This document shows positions 1 to 10,320 of a stretch of 64,000 nucleotides of DNA, in pieces. The notes beneath the pieces are model-generated. The model searched no databases. It worked only from the letters and a program-made list of their open reading frames with translations, and had not been told where the DNA came from. The DNA is from Bolinopsis microptera (Eukaryota > Ctenophora > Tentaculata > Lobata > Bolinopsidae): positions 13,286,445 through 13,350,444 of the forward strand of contig NC_087079.1 in the NCBI RefSeq assembly GCF_026151205.1, in the 5' to 3' direction. Positions within the stretch are counted from its first letter, which is position 1. Every line of letters starts with the position of its first letter. Position numbers and translations under genes: made by a program.

Positions 1-1295
1 GTCTCATGTCTCTACGACCTTTAGTTCTGGCGCTACCAATCACGCGGCGGAGGCGGAGACGCGAGATCCGGTGCGCCTAAACCAAGCGCCGTGGAGACTT
101 GAGACTTTGACTAAAGTTAACCTTTTTCTACCATTACTATTAGACCCCAAACTTTTGGAGCACTAAAAGCACTCCTTCATGCCTAAATTGATGATATGAA
201 GATTTTTACCTGTTAAAAATTGATGAAAAAAATGGGCGTGGCATGTGGGGGTGTTTCCGGTTGGAGTTGAAGCTTCAAAATTTTTTTGGTAGTTATTTGG
301 CCTAAGGAACAACAGATAAGCCTATCGCCGTAATTATTGGATAATATTTTTGTTTTATGAACCGGGCTATGGTGTATGTGTGTGTGTGTGAACTTGTTCT
401 TTTGTTAAACTTTGATCCTTCTAATCATTGTTATTGAACAATGAGCACGGTACGTGTTTAGTTAAAGTTCGCCTGATACCATTCAATCTTGCTCCACTGT
501 TGGTAATAAAAGTCCACTGTTGGTATTAAAAGTCCACTGTTGGTAAATCTGCGATTCTGGCTTTGTAATCTGTACGGTAATATATCTAGTTCCGAATAAG
601 GCGGTCAGATTTTCTAAATAAATTTAATTTTCTTTTCTATTGCATTAATATTGTTCTCGACCGGATGTGACAGCAAAATGATGAGTTGAAAATGTGTTCG
701 AAACGGAACACTGACTTTGTTTAAATCTCGATTAGCAATCACTTCACTAAACTGAACATAAGTTATTATGATAAATGGTCGTTATTTAAATGCCAGAAAC
801 TAAACACGCCCAAACCGGCCGATTTATGGAGATTCAAAACCAATTTAGTTTTCAAGTTTCTACCAATCTTTCCACCAGTAATTTTCTCTCGAAGAGAACG
901 CATCCGGGTTGAGGCCCGTGTTCATCCTATTGTATTGATAGATTCAGCTAATCCTAATATAATGCATATAATTGATTATCATATAATTGAAAACGTAAAG
1001 ATTGGCTTCTTCAGACCAATACTTAGCCAGCCTTTATTACTTGCAATTATTTGGGCACAGTGACCAGTAAGTACTGTCTTGATGTCGACTTTGTCAGTAT
1101 AATAGTACAATGTATTAGCTTTGTTCCGATTTGTAACCATTACGTTTTATTAAACGAACCTGTCATGACCGGTAGAGTTGCCAGTTTTGATCAGAAGAAG
1201 TATTATCTACATAGCTTTCTTACACCGTAATGCTAAATTGTCATGGATTTACATAGATATTCCAATTAATTTTGCTAGTTGTAAATTTCAAGCGT
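1..1295. other. gene-less AT-rich stretch
   Basis: No supported gene. The first 120 bases are clearly more GC-rich than what follows and could be an exon or repeat end cut by the window edge. At about 500-547 there are three tandem copies of a roughly 20 bp unit built on TCCACTGTTGGTA. The rest looks like ordinary non-coding DNA. Confidence 0.5.
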
Positions 1296-1640
1296 GAGGC
1301 TCCAATGATCTACAATCGTCTGCCTGTTACCATCACCTCAGCTCAATCTTTGGAATCTTTTAAAGCTTTTCTTAAAACGTACCTTTTCTAACTGTCCCCA
1401 GATGAACTTGAAAAACTTTATCGATAACTATTCTGGTCATACTTAATATTCGATCTTTGCATGATAAATTTAATTACCATTTTCGGGCTTTAGTATTGAC
1501 GTTATATTTTCAAGCATAAGTTATCTTTTAGCTCAGTATTCATGATACTTTCTGGGATGACTAGTTTAAACACTGCTGAGTATAAGTTTTATCTTAAAAG
1601 CGGTGTTATTAAATTTCAATTTATTATTATTATTGATTAT
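1296..1640 (+). mobile_element. 3' end of a LINE (non-LTR retrotransposon), 5'-truncated
   Basis: The plus strand reads PMIYNRLPVTITSAQS, then LESFKAFLKTYLF, then a stop at 1388-1390. The pattern YNRLP, a spacer, then SFKxxLKxYLF is typical of the extreme C-terminus of LINE ORF2 proteins (CR1/L2/RTE-like). About 230 bases of AT-rich 3' UTR follow and end in an ATT microsatellite at about 1620-1640, as many LINE tails do. No reverse transcriptase core lies upstream, so this is a dead 5'-truncated copy. Clade assignment is not possible from about 30 residues. Confidence 0.6.
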
Positions 1641-1710
1641 GATTTTAAGTAGTAAATTACTATTGGATCTTGCACAACGTGCCTGTAAGTAGAAAATACC
1701 TCTTAATAGA

Positions 1711-2105
1711 GTATCTGGTCAAAACCTGGCACAACTTAGCGAGTTTAGAAGGTTTGAGATGTTATTTGTGCTCCCCAGGGTCTCTACTTCAAAAAAAATT
1801 TGGGTGGATAATTTTTTATGTTTGTTTAAACCCGTGACCACGCCCTTTTTAAAGCGTGGGAAAAATTTGACCAAAATTATCCAAATTTGCCTATATTATT
1901 TGATGAAGGTTTCTAAATGGCTTTTTATGATACTGTCAGTATAATTTGAACATAAACAAGGTAAAATACAATTAATTGAACTTAAGTGGCGCCTTAACCA
2001 CGCCCATTTACGCCATTTTTGGCGCAAAATGATGAAATTTCAAATTTTGTTGTAGCATCATGTGGGGTATCAAACCTTAGGTATTTTGACACGAGAAAAT
2101 GATTG
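1711..2105 (+). repeat. left terminal inverted repeat, 395 bp
   Basis: Reverse-complement match to 8098-8492 over the full length, with about ten differences. The outer tip is GTATCTGGTC and the inner limit is at GAAAATGATTG. A 61-codon open frame inside it is mirrored in the other TIR and is a by-product of the repeat, not a gene. Confidence 0.9.
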
Positions 2106-2244
2106 ATCGTGACATTATGCTTCTCAGGGGCTATCTAAGGTGAGCAAGCTGTTCAAATAAAACTCGACATTATAAAGCAAATTATCAAATTTAGAAAAGA
2201 AGTCAAAATCAAGAAACAAAGTATTGGTAACCTGCAATTAAAAT

Positions 2245-4131
2245 TCATCTATTCTTACAGTTGACACAAAGACAATAGTCAGTACACTTTAATTGTCCTT
2301 CTGCTCTAAAGCATGAACATACTTTCTTTTGACAACCTGTTTTGCACTTGCAAGTTTTAAACAGGTCGTCAGGTAGTAAGTTCAAGTTCTTGCAAGGGAA
2401 CAGTTCACCTTCGTTATCTACCCAACTAAAATCTGTTGGTTCCAGGTGGGTATAATCCATCGCTAAAAGATCACTGCATACCTTGTACAAAAACCACCAT
2501 CGTTTGATGTGTCCTTCTATGATAGAGTGAGAAGTAGGTTCTAATTCCAGAACTGAACTGGATCTCTTCCAAGTTAGTACCCTGAGCTCATCAAAGGTTT
2601 TGGCTAGACACGTGCTCCTGCAGCTTGCAGCAACCTTCACTAAGTACTGCTCAGCTTCTTGAATTTGCTCGTCATCCAGGGTAAACTTCTCTCCGAACTT
2701 TTTTAATGCAACTTCCGGGTTAGCATTAAGGCTGCTCTTCTTAGTCCCTATCTTACTTAGGTAGTCAGCGCCTGTACCCAAATGAGCTTTCAAAAGATTC
2801 TTGCAGAATTGTTCCCCCAGGTTCAAATACATTGTATGTATAGGAAACATCTTTTTGTTACTCCCTCGGCCCTTCTGAAGGTACAGTTTTTGTAGTCCTT
2901 GTTGACTGAAATGTTTGAAGTAGAACAACAAAAGTATCAAGACATCAGTATCATCAGAAATAACAGTGACTGAAGACGGTAAACAGTTAATGACATCCCA
3001 TTGAATGTGAGGTATTAGCCTCATATCCGCCTCTTCAAATGGCAGTTGAAGTTCACTTATTTCAGCAATATCCATAGCGCTGTTCAGATGTTGAGCTGGA
3101 ATCGAATCTTCTCCATCTACAGTGCCGCTAACTATCAATTGTCTATTTACTCGCTTGGCCAAATGAAGCAAATATGACTTGGCGAATCGTTGGAATTTCA
3201 CCTTATTATCACTTAGAGGCCAAAACTTCCCCATTTGTTCCGGTACCTTTGTGTTTTCGTTAATCATAGCAACCCTGATCACACCCTTAGCCTCGGCAAG
3301 CCTTATTCGTCGTTCACCACTCTTTAAGGATGAGTCAAGATAGCTATCAAATATGATATGAAACACCTCGGCAGTTGGGTTGTTCTTCAAAATTCTTGCA
3401 AACGCTTCAGCAATCATGGAACCGAATGTCCAAGAGACATGCTTCCAGGTTAGATTAAAACAGAGTGGCGCGGAAGCTTCTTGAACAGCCTTGTCAAGAT
3501 TCTGGCCTCTGATGAAAGACATAAAGTCAATAACAACAGCATTGTTTTCACCTGGAAGGTAGTTGTAATCGTCTACTGTCAGCTTTGCACGGTTTTCTAC
3601 TTCTCCAGACATTTCATGTTTTCTGGGCTTCTCCATAAGCAGGCCATCAAATAGAGGATTATATCTAGTAAGATCATACTTTAACACTTCACGCAGATCA
3701 CCTTTCTTTTCTTTGGCTATGTTCAAAGTTTTAATTGCCAACCTTGAAGACTTTTCATTCTTTTTGACTGCTTTTGAACTGTCGTCAAATTTAACTGATG
3801 GTACGTGATCAATGGGTAAGAGATTGTGCTTTGTGATCTTATCTGACAAGAGCCTGGTCTTATCAACATAAACAAGCCTGTGAAATTCATTATATTTTTC
3901 TTCCGCTTGTTTGAAGAATTGGCAATGTTGATCAGCGATATATACATCCGCATAAACTTGCGTCACAATGTTTTTAACTTGACCATGATGTTCTTTGAGG
4001 AAAGGGTTACCCTGTAAGCCTATGTACTCTGCGAGGTTTCGAGTATGACTATTGATCTCTTTAGTTTTTGATGGACGAAGATGATGATGAACTTGCATTT
4101 CAGAGTTACCTCGTGGTATATCAGGCACCAC
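2245..4131 (-). CDS. transposon protein 2: FEN1/PIN-like nuclease with CXC zinc tail
   Basis: A 628-codon frame in the -1 frame relative to protein 1, overlapping it by 112 nt. It has no convincing start: it opens at GTG, and the first ATG is at 4098. It may therefore be a continuation of protein 1 by frameshift, unseen splicing or mutation. Acidic blocks match the XPG/FEN1/PIN layout in order: VVIDFMS (D202), IIFDSYL (D262), FEEADMR (E366, E367, D369), ISDDTDVLIL (D393, D394, D396) and AHLGTGADY (D456). The C-terminus has nine cysteines (594, 596, 600, 605, 607, 616, 620, 622, 625) in CXC/CRC spacing, as in tesmin/TSO1-type DNA-binding domains. The family knowledge is solid for both domains; a role in cutting or binding element ends is inference. 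Confidence 0.7.
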   Translation of the reverse strand: MVPDIPRGNSEMQVHHHLRPSKTKEINSHTRNLAEYIGLQGNPFLKEHHGQVKNIVTQVYADVYIADQHCQFFKQAEEKYNEFHRLVYVDKTRLLSDKITKHNLLPIDHVPSVKFDDSSKAVKKNEKSSRLAIKTLNIAKEKKGDLREVLKYDLTRYNPLFDGLLMEKPRKHEMSGEVENRAKLTVDDYNYLPGENNAVVIDFMSFIRGQNLDKAVQEASAPLCFNLTWKHVSWTFGSMIAEAFARILKNNPTAEVFHIIFDSYLDSSLKSGERRIRLAEAKGVIRVAMINENTKVPEQMGKFWPLSDNKVKFQRFAKSYLLHLAKRVNRQLIVSGTVDGEDSIPAQHLNSAMDIAEISELQLPFEEADMRLIPHIQWDVINCLPSSVTVISDDTDVLILLLFYFKHFSQQGLQKLYLQKGRGSNKKMFPIHTMYLNLGEQFCKNLLKAHLGTGADYLSKIGTKKSSLNANPEVALKKFGEKFTLDDEQIQEAEQYLVKVAASCRSTCLAKTFDELRVLTWKRSSSVLELEPTSHSIIEGHIKRWWFLYKVCSDLLAMDYTHLEPTDFSWVDNEGELFPCKNLNLLPDDLFKTCKCKTGCQKKVCSCFRAEGQLKCTDYCLCVNCKNR

Positions 4132-7100
4132 TCCGCAACATAATCAGCTGATTTAGTGTTGCCAATTATCCCATGAGAACTCTTGGCACTCTTATTGATA
4201 GTCTGCTCAAGAGCTAGGTCTGGGGATACAGCATTAAACGACCCAGGTGTTCTCTTTACTACGAAATTTCCTCGAATAAATGCATCATAGAGTTCAGGGT
4301 GGGTTGTTTTGGCCCTTTTTAATAGCTCAAGATGAAAAGATCCGTAGCGTAAATAATTCAACGCATCACAGCCCAAAAATATTGGTAGGAGGCGTTCCAA
4401 AGTTTTCATGTTAAGGAAGAAGTCCCCATCTCTCTCAGAACGCACAAAATCTTTAATTGTGTCGATGATTTTCACAAAGTTGAGCCAAAATCTACATTGT
4501 GATGAGTTTTCACTACATTTGATTGAGAACGCTTCGATATCATCCATTAGTCGTTTCACTTCTTTACATGTTTGCAGTTCAGAAATTAAAGTCGTCGACT
4601 CAGTTTTGAGGTTCTGTACAAGAGCACACTGCAGCTGATCAAGTTTCTGTATTGCTATTGAGTAGTCGTTCATAGAGTTCTCTTTCCAGAAAGCTTCCAT
4701 TTTGAGCTTAGTAAGTGCATCACCTAGCATCATCAAACCATCAAATGACCGATAATAATGAGAGCCACTCATTACAGCTTCGACAGTTTTCGGTCCAAAT
4801 ATGTTACACTCAATGTAAGCGTCTTCTACCCCAGAGCCCCGAACGAACTTACCAGCACAACGTAACGCAGACTTTGTCAAATGAAAACCGCCGAGAAAAG
4901 GAAATATCCGCTCAAAGACGTCAGGTTGTTGGAGATAAATCTTCGTCACTAGGTGATAGACTCCTTCATCGCATATAACAGGCAGTGTCTTCTGTTTCAA
5001 AAGTGCTGCAATGCTAGCGCAGTTCTGCAAAAGGCTGTAAACTGTCTCTATTTTGGTAATGGGGTGTGGAAAGATGGGGAGATATCCAACCGTTTTCAAC
5101 GGTACATCGTTGCTAGTTGATGTGAGAACTTCACAACCGGCCCAAGTTGGTATATGTGTGAGTTGCTGAGTTTCTGGGAGTGGAGTTGATATGTTCCTTG
5201 TAAGATTAAGTACCTTTTCTTTTCTCTCATCAGTTTCGTATTGAAATCGTTCTGATTTGAAGCTTGATGGTAAAGGTTGCTCCTTGCTTTTGAGGTAAAA
5301 TGGCAGCAATTTCTGGAACGGCAACTTTGATATGTACTTCCTGCCTGATACTACAAAATCCGTATGGTGGGAAACTCTGCCTTTGGTAGGAGGGCGGTAG
5401 TTTCTTTGACTGAACGGTACAGTTTGATACATGACCAAGACACTGTCGTGGGTTTCGTTCTTTCCAGTTATCGATGATTGGTCATTATGGTCAAAATTAT
5501 CTATCCCCACACTTGTCTCCTGATTCTCATCAAAATTACTCGGCAGCGAGACTTTCATAAGTAAGTACTTGGTCATGATAAATAGCCCTAACAGCGCTCT
5601 CAGCCTCAAAAGTTCTGGATAGCTAATGCAGAATCCCAGGTGGTTGGATGCTGTGATAAGTTCCCTACTGTGACTTTTATGGTAAATTGCATGAGCTTGC
5701 ATGATATGGAAAGGTGTTCTTATTTCTCCATTATTTGCCATATAATGCATAACCTGAAAGAGGGAGTTTGCTTTGAGAATCTTTTTCGGACTGTTTGTTA
5801 AAACTGATTCAGTTTCATCTTCGATTTCATCGTCAGTTTCTGATATTGTATCTGTTGCCACACTCTTCTGATACTTGAGGAATGTTGCCTTGCTGATATT
5901 AAGCAAACCCCCCAAAAAATCCATTACGGACTCCGGCATTCTTGTATCCCTCAGAGCAGTCTGCAAATCTACAGCATCACAAAATCTGTCTTCAAGCCCA
6001 AAAGTCATTCCTCTCAGCTTTGTTCGTAAAATTCTTCCTGCAGATTTCACTTCGTTCAGGACTTGCAGCTTTTGGATCATCGAGGCAGCATCTGTTGAGG
6101 AGGAATACACGACTTCCGAGTCGCTTTTCCTGTATGGTTTACAGAATGACACTTGATCGGAAAATTTATCAACAACAAATTTTTTAATCTTGTGATTGTA
6201 AAACTTGCCGTCTGGGTGTTCTGCAGACAGAAAATCCCGAATACTTGAAACTGGCAGTCCATATTCTCTATCAATTAATTCTTCGATTATTGGAGTTACT
6301 TGATTTTCGTATATTTTCGATGTTGATGGAGAATCAGAGGAAATGTAAGTGATTTCACAGTTCTTGTGAGCATAGCAATATGATTTCACACACTCTCGTT
6401 CTTCGTCAAATTTCTCTCGAATCTTGTTACTTAGTTCATCGTCGTAGTTATCAACACTCTTAGCGATTAGTGCTTTAATCTGTCCAACGGTCAAAAGATT
6501 ACGTGATTTATCAACAGGTTCCTCGCATAAAAGGCATTTCGTAACCAATCTTTGATAACGGGATAAAAGTAACGCCAAACAGTTGTTGTGATAGTAGAGA
6601 TCCTGTGCGATCAGACGTTCGACTGAGTCTATATCAGCTAACCGCACCGCTGCACTTTCATCTTTGAGATGTTTTATAGCCACAAGCACCTGTTTTGCCC
6701 TTTCAACTTCACAAATTCTGTACTTTTCTCTGATGTTTTTACCATTTATTGTAGTCTGCACCGAGTCACACATAAAACATTTGGTAGAATTCAAAACATG
6801 CCCTTTCGTCTGTATCTCAGAACCTGAAAAAGACATCTATAAATAACTTAAATGGTCTGTTGTTTTTTCTTAACTATTAGTAAAAGGTTGAGTGTTCCAA
6901 ATATATTTTGTACACCGTACAGCAATCATAAAATTTTGAAGAACAGTATAAAATCAAATTTCCATCAAAAGTGACACACATATTTTAAGGATCGATTTAA
7001 AAACAATCAAGTATAAATCGATTATTAGTTGATTGATAATCTTAATCAGGTAAGATTTCCAACAAAGCGATAATTTTTATGACAGATTGGACGTTCATTA

Positions 7101-7820
7101 CTTGGAGTGTTTCTATTGGAAGGGGTTTTGCTTCGTGTATTCCGTTCTGTTACGTTCGAACTCTTAGTATCAGTAGACTGTTTACTCTTAAATTGTGCAT
7201 AAAGTCAGCAGACAGAATATATGACATAATTTGACCATTTAATGTTGTATTGCCTGTATTAAAATATAGGAAGATGTTCTTGGCAAAGGATTGAAAGTTT
7301 AACTCACGTCTTTGCTTTCATCTTCCTCCCGTGCACGTTTTCTTTCTTTAATAGCATCTAAAGTTTTCTTGTGTACATAATCCTTGTAGCACCGATTCAA
7401 TTTCGCGTGATACTTGAATCCATTTGGTAGCAATGCAATACGTCCTAATACCTTTCTATCTGCTCGTGTTTCGGCAGCCTAGAAAAATAGGCTAAATCTA
7501 TTGCAAATTTTATGCTGCGACACCTCAGGAGGTATTGTAAGGAAAGAATTAAAAATTGTCAAAACCACACAATTAAATGTTGAAATGAATTTGCAATAGT
7601 TGTAATAGTTGTAATGACTTGTTAAGATTACCTGCAATACTTTTGTCCTGCCATTGTCACTGCTACTAAGTTTGAAGAGTGTTGTGCTGGCGTCTAAGCA
7701 AAAGATACAGTGTTTTTCTGGATCGTATGCCGATTCTTTAGATAGTTTAAGAGATATTGATCCGGTAGGCTGTGACCCTCCAGCCCCTGAATCATGACCG
7801 CTACCCCCAATGCAGCTCAT
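4020..7820 (-). CDS. transposon protein 1: zinc modules plus large central domain
   Basis: Model: join of 7632-7820, 7308-7478 and 4020-6836, all phase 0, 1058 aa. Donors are CAG|GTAATC and GAC|GTGAGT; acceptors are TTTTTCTAG|GCT and TTATTTATAG|ATG. The 938-codon last exon could also be read alone from its own ATG. Similar putative metal-binding modules recur: CIFC with a downstream H-C in exons 1-2, CFMC (C20, C23) with YYHNNC (H83, C86), and CLLC (C101, C104) with C154/H157/C160 (numbering from the 938-codon exon). A central domain has ICDEGVY (D623), FLGGFH (649-652) and RGSG (666-669). The end carries NYLRYGS and ALEQTINKSAK (875-885). Acidic D623 and the GGFH block could be part of a nuclease site, but that is inference. 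The frame ends inside the start of the nuclease frame, with a 112 nt overlap. Confidence 0.7.
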
Positions 7821-8097
7821 AAAATTGGGTTGTTTGCAAAGGCAACTGTTTAACGAAGTTAGCACAAAAACTGCACAAATTTAACGCAAAGAAATAAAAT
7901 AATCATTGTATCGATTTTAGGGGTTTTAGTCAATGTCATGGGACATCACTTATCAGTTTTTTGCTTGCTCACTTGGTTTCAAATTACAGGAGGTCCTTAG
8001 TTTTATCGGCTACATTAAAGGAATTTATCACGAGTAGGTGATGTTAACCAGAACAATAACTGATCAGGGAACACTCTATTCGAAAAAATACCATCAC
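6837..8097 (-). other. introns and 5' region of the transposon gene
   Basis: Holds two short introns (6837-7307 and 7479-7631) and the 5' leader of protein 1 up to the inner edge of the right TIR. No TATA box stands out. A pyrimidine-rich TTTTTCAG at 6824-6831 would make a stronger acceptor than the one used in the model, but it shifts the frame. Confidence 0.4.
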
Positions 8098-8492
8098 CAA
8101 TCATTTTCTCGTGTCAAAATACCTAAGGTTTGATACCCCACATGATGCTACAACAAAATTTGAAATTTCATCATTTTGCGCCAAAAATGGCGTAAATGGG
8201 CGTGGTTAAGGCGCCACTTAAGTTCAATTAATTATATTTTACCTTGTTTATGTTCAAGTTATACTGACAGTATCATAAAAAGCCATTTAGAAACCTTCAT
8301 TAGATAATATAGGCAAATTTTGATAATTTTGGTCAAATTTTTCCCACGCTTTAAAAAGGGCGTGGTCACGGGTTTAAACAAACATAAAAAATTATCCACC
8401 CAAATTTTTTTTGAAGTAGAGACCCTGAGGAGCACAAATAACATCTCAAACCTTCTAAACTCGCTAAGTTGTGCCAGTTTTAGACCAGATAC
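8098..8492 (-). repeat. right terminal inverted repeat, 395 bp
   Basis: Mirror copy of 1711-2105. It lies upstream of the element's minus-strand genes, so it should carry or border their promoter. Its outer tip is 44 bp from the ATG at 8537. Confidence 0.9.
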
Positions 8493-8536
8493 AGGATTAT
8501 CTGTTCTATGCTTAACCCACCTTCTTATAGGACAGA

Positions 8537-10280
8537 ATGATAGATTGTAAAGATGCGGATGTAAGTTTTTGTTTTATAAATCTCAACTAATACCGAATAA
8601 TTGTTATACATTGATTCAATCTACTACTGTTGATAGGTATTTAAGAATTTTAAATATTTGTAAACAATGCTTAACGACCAACTTTTCAGCATATAAACGG
8701 TGTTGAAGAAATAGACGATCCAGATTTTCAGCATATAAATGGTGTTGAAGAAATAGACGACAAACTACGCAAGCTTTTTGTTGGAGGCCTGAGCGAGCAC
8801 ACCACCGAAGAAACTAGCAAAGAATACTTCGCACAGTACGGCGAGGTTGAAAATATTAATATTCTCAGATATGACGACGGAAAGTCTAGGTGAGCATTGT
8901 CTTAACCCCTCCTACGTAGTGTTCTTTGTGTGTAAAGGTTGTTTGCTCTGTGTGGTGCCGTTGTAGATTTTCCAATCAGCTCTCTGTGCTCAGAAATATT
9001 TATATTTGTACGCCCGAGCTCACCGTATATTTTGTGATTGCTTTCTGATACAAGATACAGCTCCTCTCGTGATATAGCGCTATGATTATAATCATATTGC
9101 AATACTCATGTGGCTGGTTGTTGTCTAGTATGTCTGTATCGTAGTCATCAGGTTTTTGTAATACGTTTGAAGCGTCTTGGCCATCACATCTAATCAGTTC
9201 TGTGATGATTTCATCATTGCACGACTTAATTTTTGTATTTCCCGCAGAAAATTCGGATTTGTGACATACGCCAGCAATGACGCAGCTAAGAGCTGCCTCA
9301 CAGAAAAGAAAGAAAAGAATCACAGACTGGACGAAAAGGAGATTGAAGTAAAACGAGCCATGCCCAGAGGCAACAAAGACAAGAATGCTAGTTTGAAAAC
9401 TCACAAGATTTTCGTCGGAGGTCTTGATACCGATGTTGATGAAGAAACAAGTAGGTGATACAGCTTCAATTTTGCTGCTAATCTGGCTAGCAGAAACTTT
9501 ATACCTTACACATCAGTTGATCTGGGAGCTCAGTGTTATTCTAATTCTAAAGTTCTGTAAAGTAACATATTCATTACTCGTTTTTCTACTGTTGCTCAAT
9601 TTCAGTAAAATCATACTTCGAAGACACATTCGGTGCGACCGTTACAAAGGTTGATTTCATCAAGGAAAAGAAACAAGAAGGCAAAGAGCAGAAGCGACGT
9701 CGGTTCTGTTTCCTGACTCTAGACGACACTGATCTAGTCGACGAACTGTGCATCAGACACTTCCATGAAGTGGCCGGTACCAGGGTCGAAGTCAAGAAAG
9801 CAGAACCAAAAGGGTCTCGTCAACGGTACTATGGCGGTTACTATGACTACGGGTACGGTCCGTACAATGACTATCATGGTTACTACAATGGTCCTGAATA
9901 CTACAACGGTGGTGGTGGTGGTGGTGGCGGCGGCGGCGGCGGCGGCGGTGGTTACGGCTACGGCTACGGCCCAGGTCAGTTAACATCAATTTTGAACCAA
10001 TCTTCAACGATTCGATTGGAAGTCAGTTTTAATATAAATTCATTTCAAATTCGGTACACAAACTCTAGTTCGTAATAAACTATTAAATTTAAAAAACCGT
10101 TTGCAAATCCATAAATGATCCTTAATCTCAGGCTACGGCTACGGAGGTTACGACTACCCTCCTCAATATTACAACGGCAGTGGCCGAGGAAACACGCGAG
10201 GTGTGAACTCCCGACCCCGCTCCAACAACCCCAGTCGTGGCGGCGGACCCCAGCAGCCGCGTAAAGGATCCAACTATTAG
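8537..10280 (+). CDS. hnRNP A/B-like protein with two RRMs and a Gly/Tyr-rich tail
   Basis: Model: join of 8537-8560, 8690-8889, 9248-9450, 9606-9974 and 10132-10280; 945 nt, 314 aa, phases 0, 2, 1, 1, every junction GT-AG. RRM1 has RNP2 KLFVGGL and RNP1 KFGFVTYA. RRM2 has RNP2 KIFVGGL and RNP1-position RRFCFLTL, where the two glycines are lost and the final aromatic is Leu, although the RNA-stacking phenylalanines remain. The tail holds a run of about 12 Gly, GYGYG repeats and a basic RGG-poor end (PRKGSNY). hnRNP A/B proteins bind nuclear pre-mRNA and act in splicing, export and localisation. TATAG|GACAGAATG just upstream looks like a 3' splice site, so a 5' UTR exon probably lies elsewhere, possibly beyond the transposon. 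The next RRM gene is on the same strand 4 kb downstream. Confidence 0.88.
8683..8766 (+). repeat. 42 bp tandem duplication of a 3' splice site and exon start
   Basis: Units 8683-8724 and 8725-8766 differ at only a few bases. Each begins TTTTCAG and continues with codons for HINGVEEIDD. The duplication creates two acceptors (exon starts 8690 and 8732) exactly 14 codons apart in the same frame, so both products are readable. Confidence 0.9.
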
Positions 10281-10297
10281 GGCTGTCCTCAGTAGAG

Positions 10298-10303
10298 AAT
10301 AAA
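10298..10303 (+). terminator. poly(A) signal AATAAA of first RRM gene
   Basis: A canonical AATAAA lies 17 nt past the stop codon, giving a very short 3' UTR with cleavage expected near 10320. Confidence 0.65.
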
Positions 10304-10320
10304 GATGCAACACAACTGGT

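Larger units (their letters stand above)
1711..8492 (-). mobile_element. 6.8 kb DNA element with long terminal inverted repeats
   Basis: The two ends are 395 bp inverted repeats (1711-2105 and 8098-8492), about 97% identical by hand count. All long open frames between them lie on the minus strand: a spliced zinc-module/central-domain protein (4020-7820) and a PIN/FEN1-like plus CXC-domain frame (2245-4131). I found no clear target-site duplication; the outer ends GTATCTGGTC and GACCAGATAC are followed by unrelated flanks. High TIR identity argues for fairly recent insertion or gene conversion. The right end stops only 44 bp before the start codon of the first RRM gene. The proteins resemble a group of uncharacterised invertebrate proteins that I recall as common, but I cannot match the element to a named transposon superfamily. 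Confidence 0.8.

Noticed and set aside
1759-1944. 61-codon ORF, mirrored at 8259-8444
   Set aside because: Both copies are inside the inverted TIRs; the similarity is explained by the repeat.
9786-10007. Plus- and minus-strand frames overlapping the Gly-rich exon
   Set aside because: Shadows of GGT/GGC repeats in the RRM gene.
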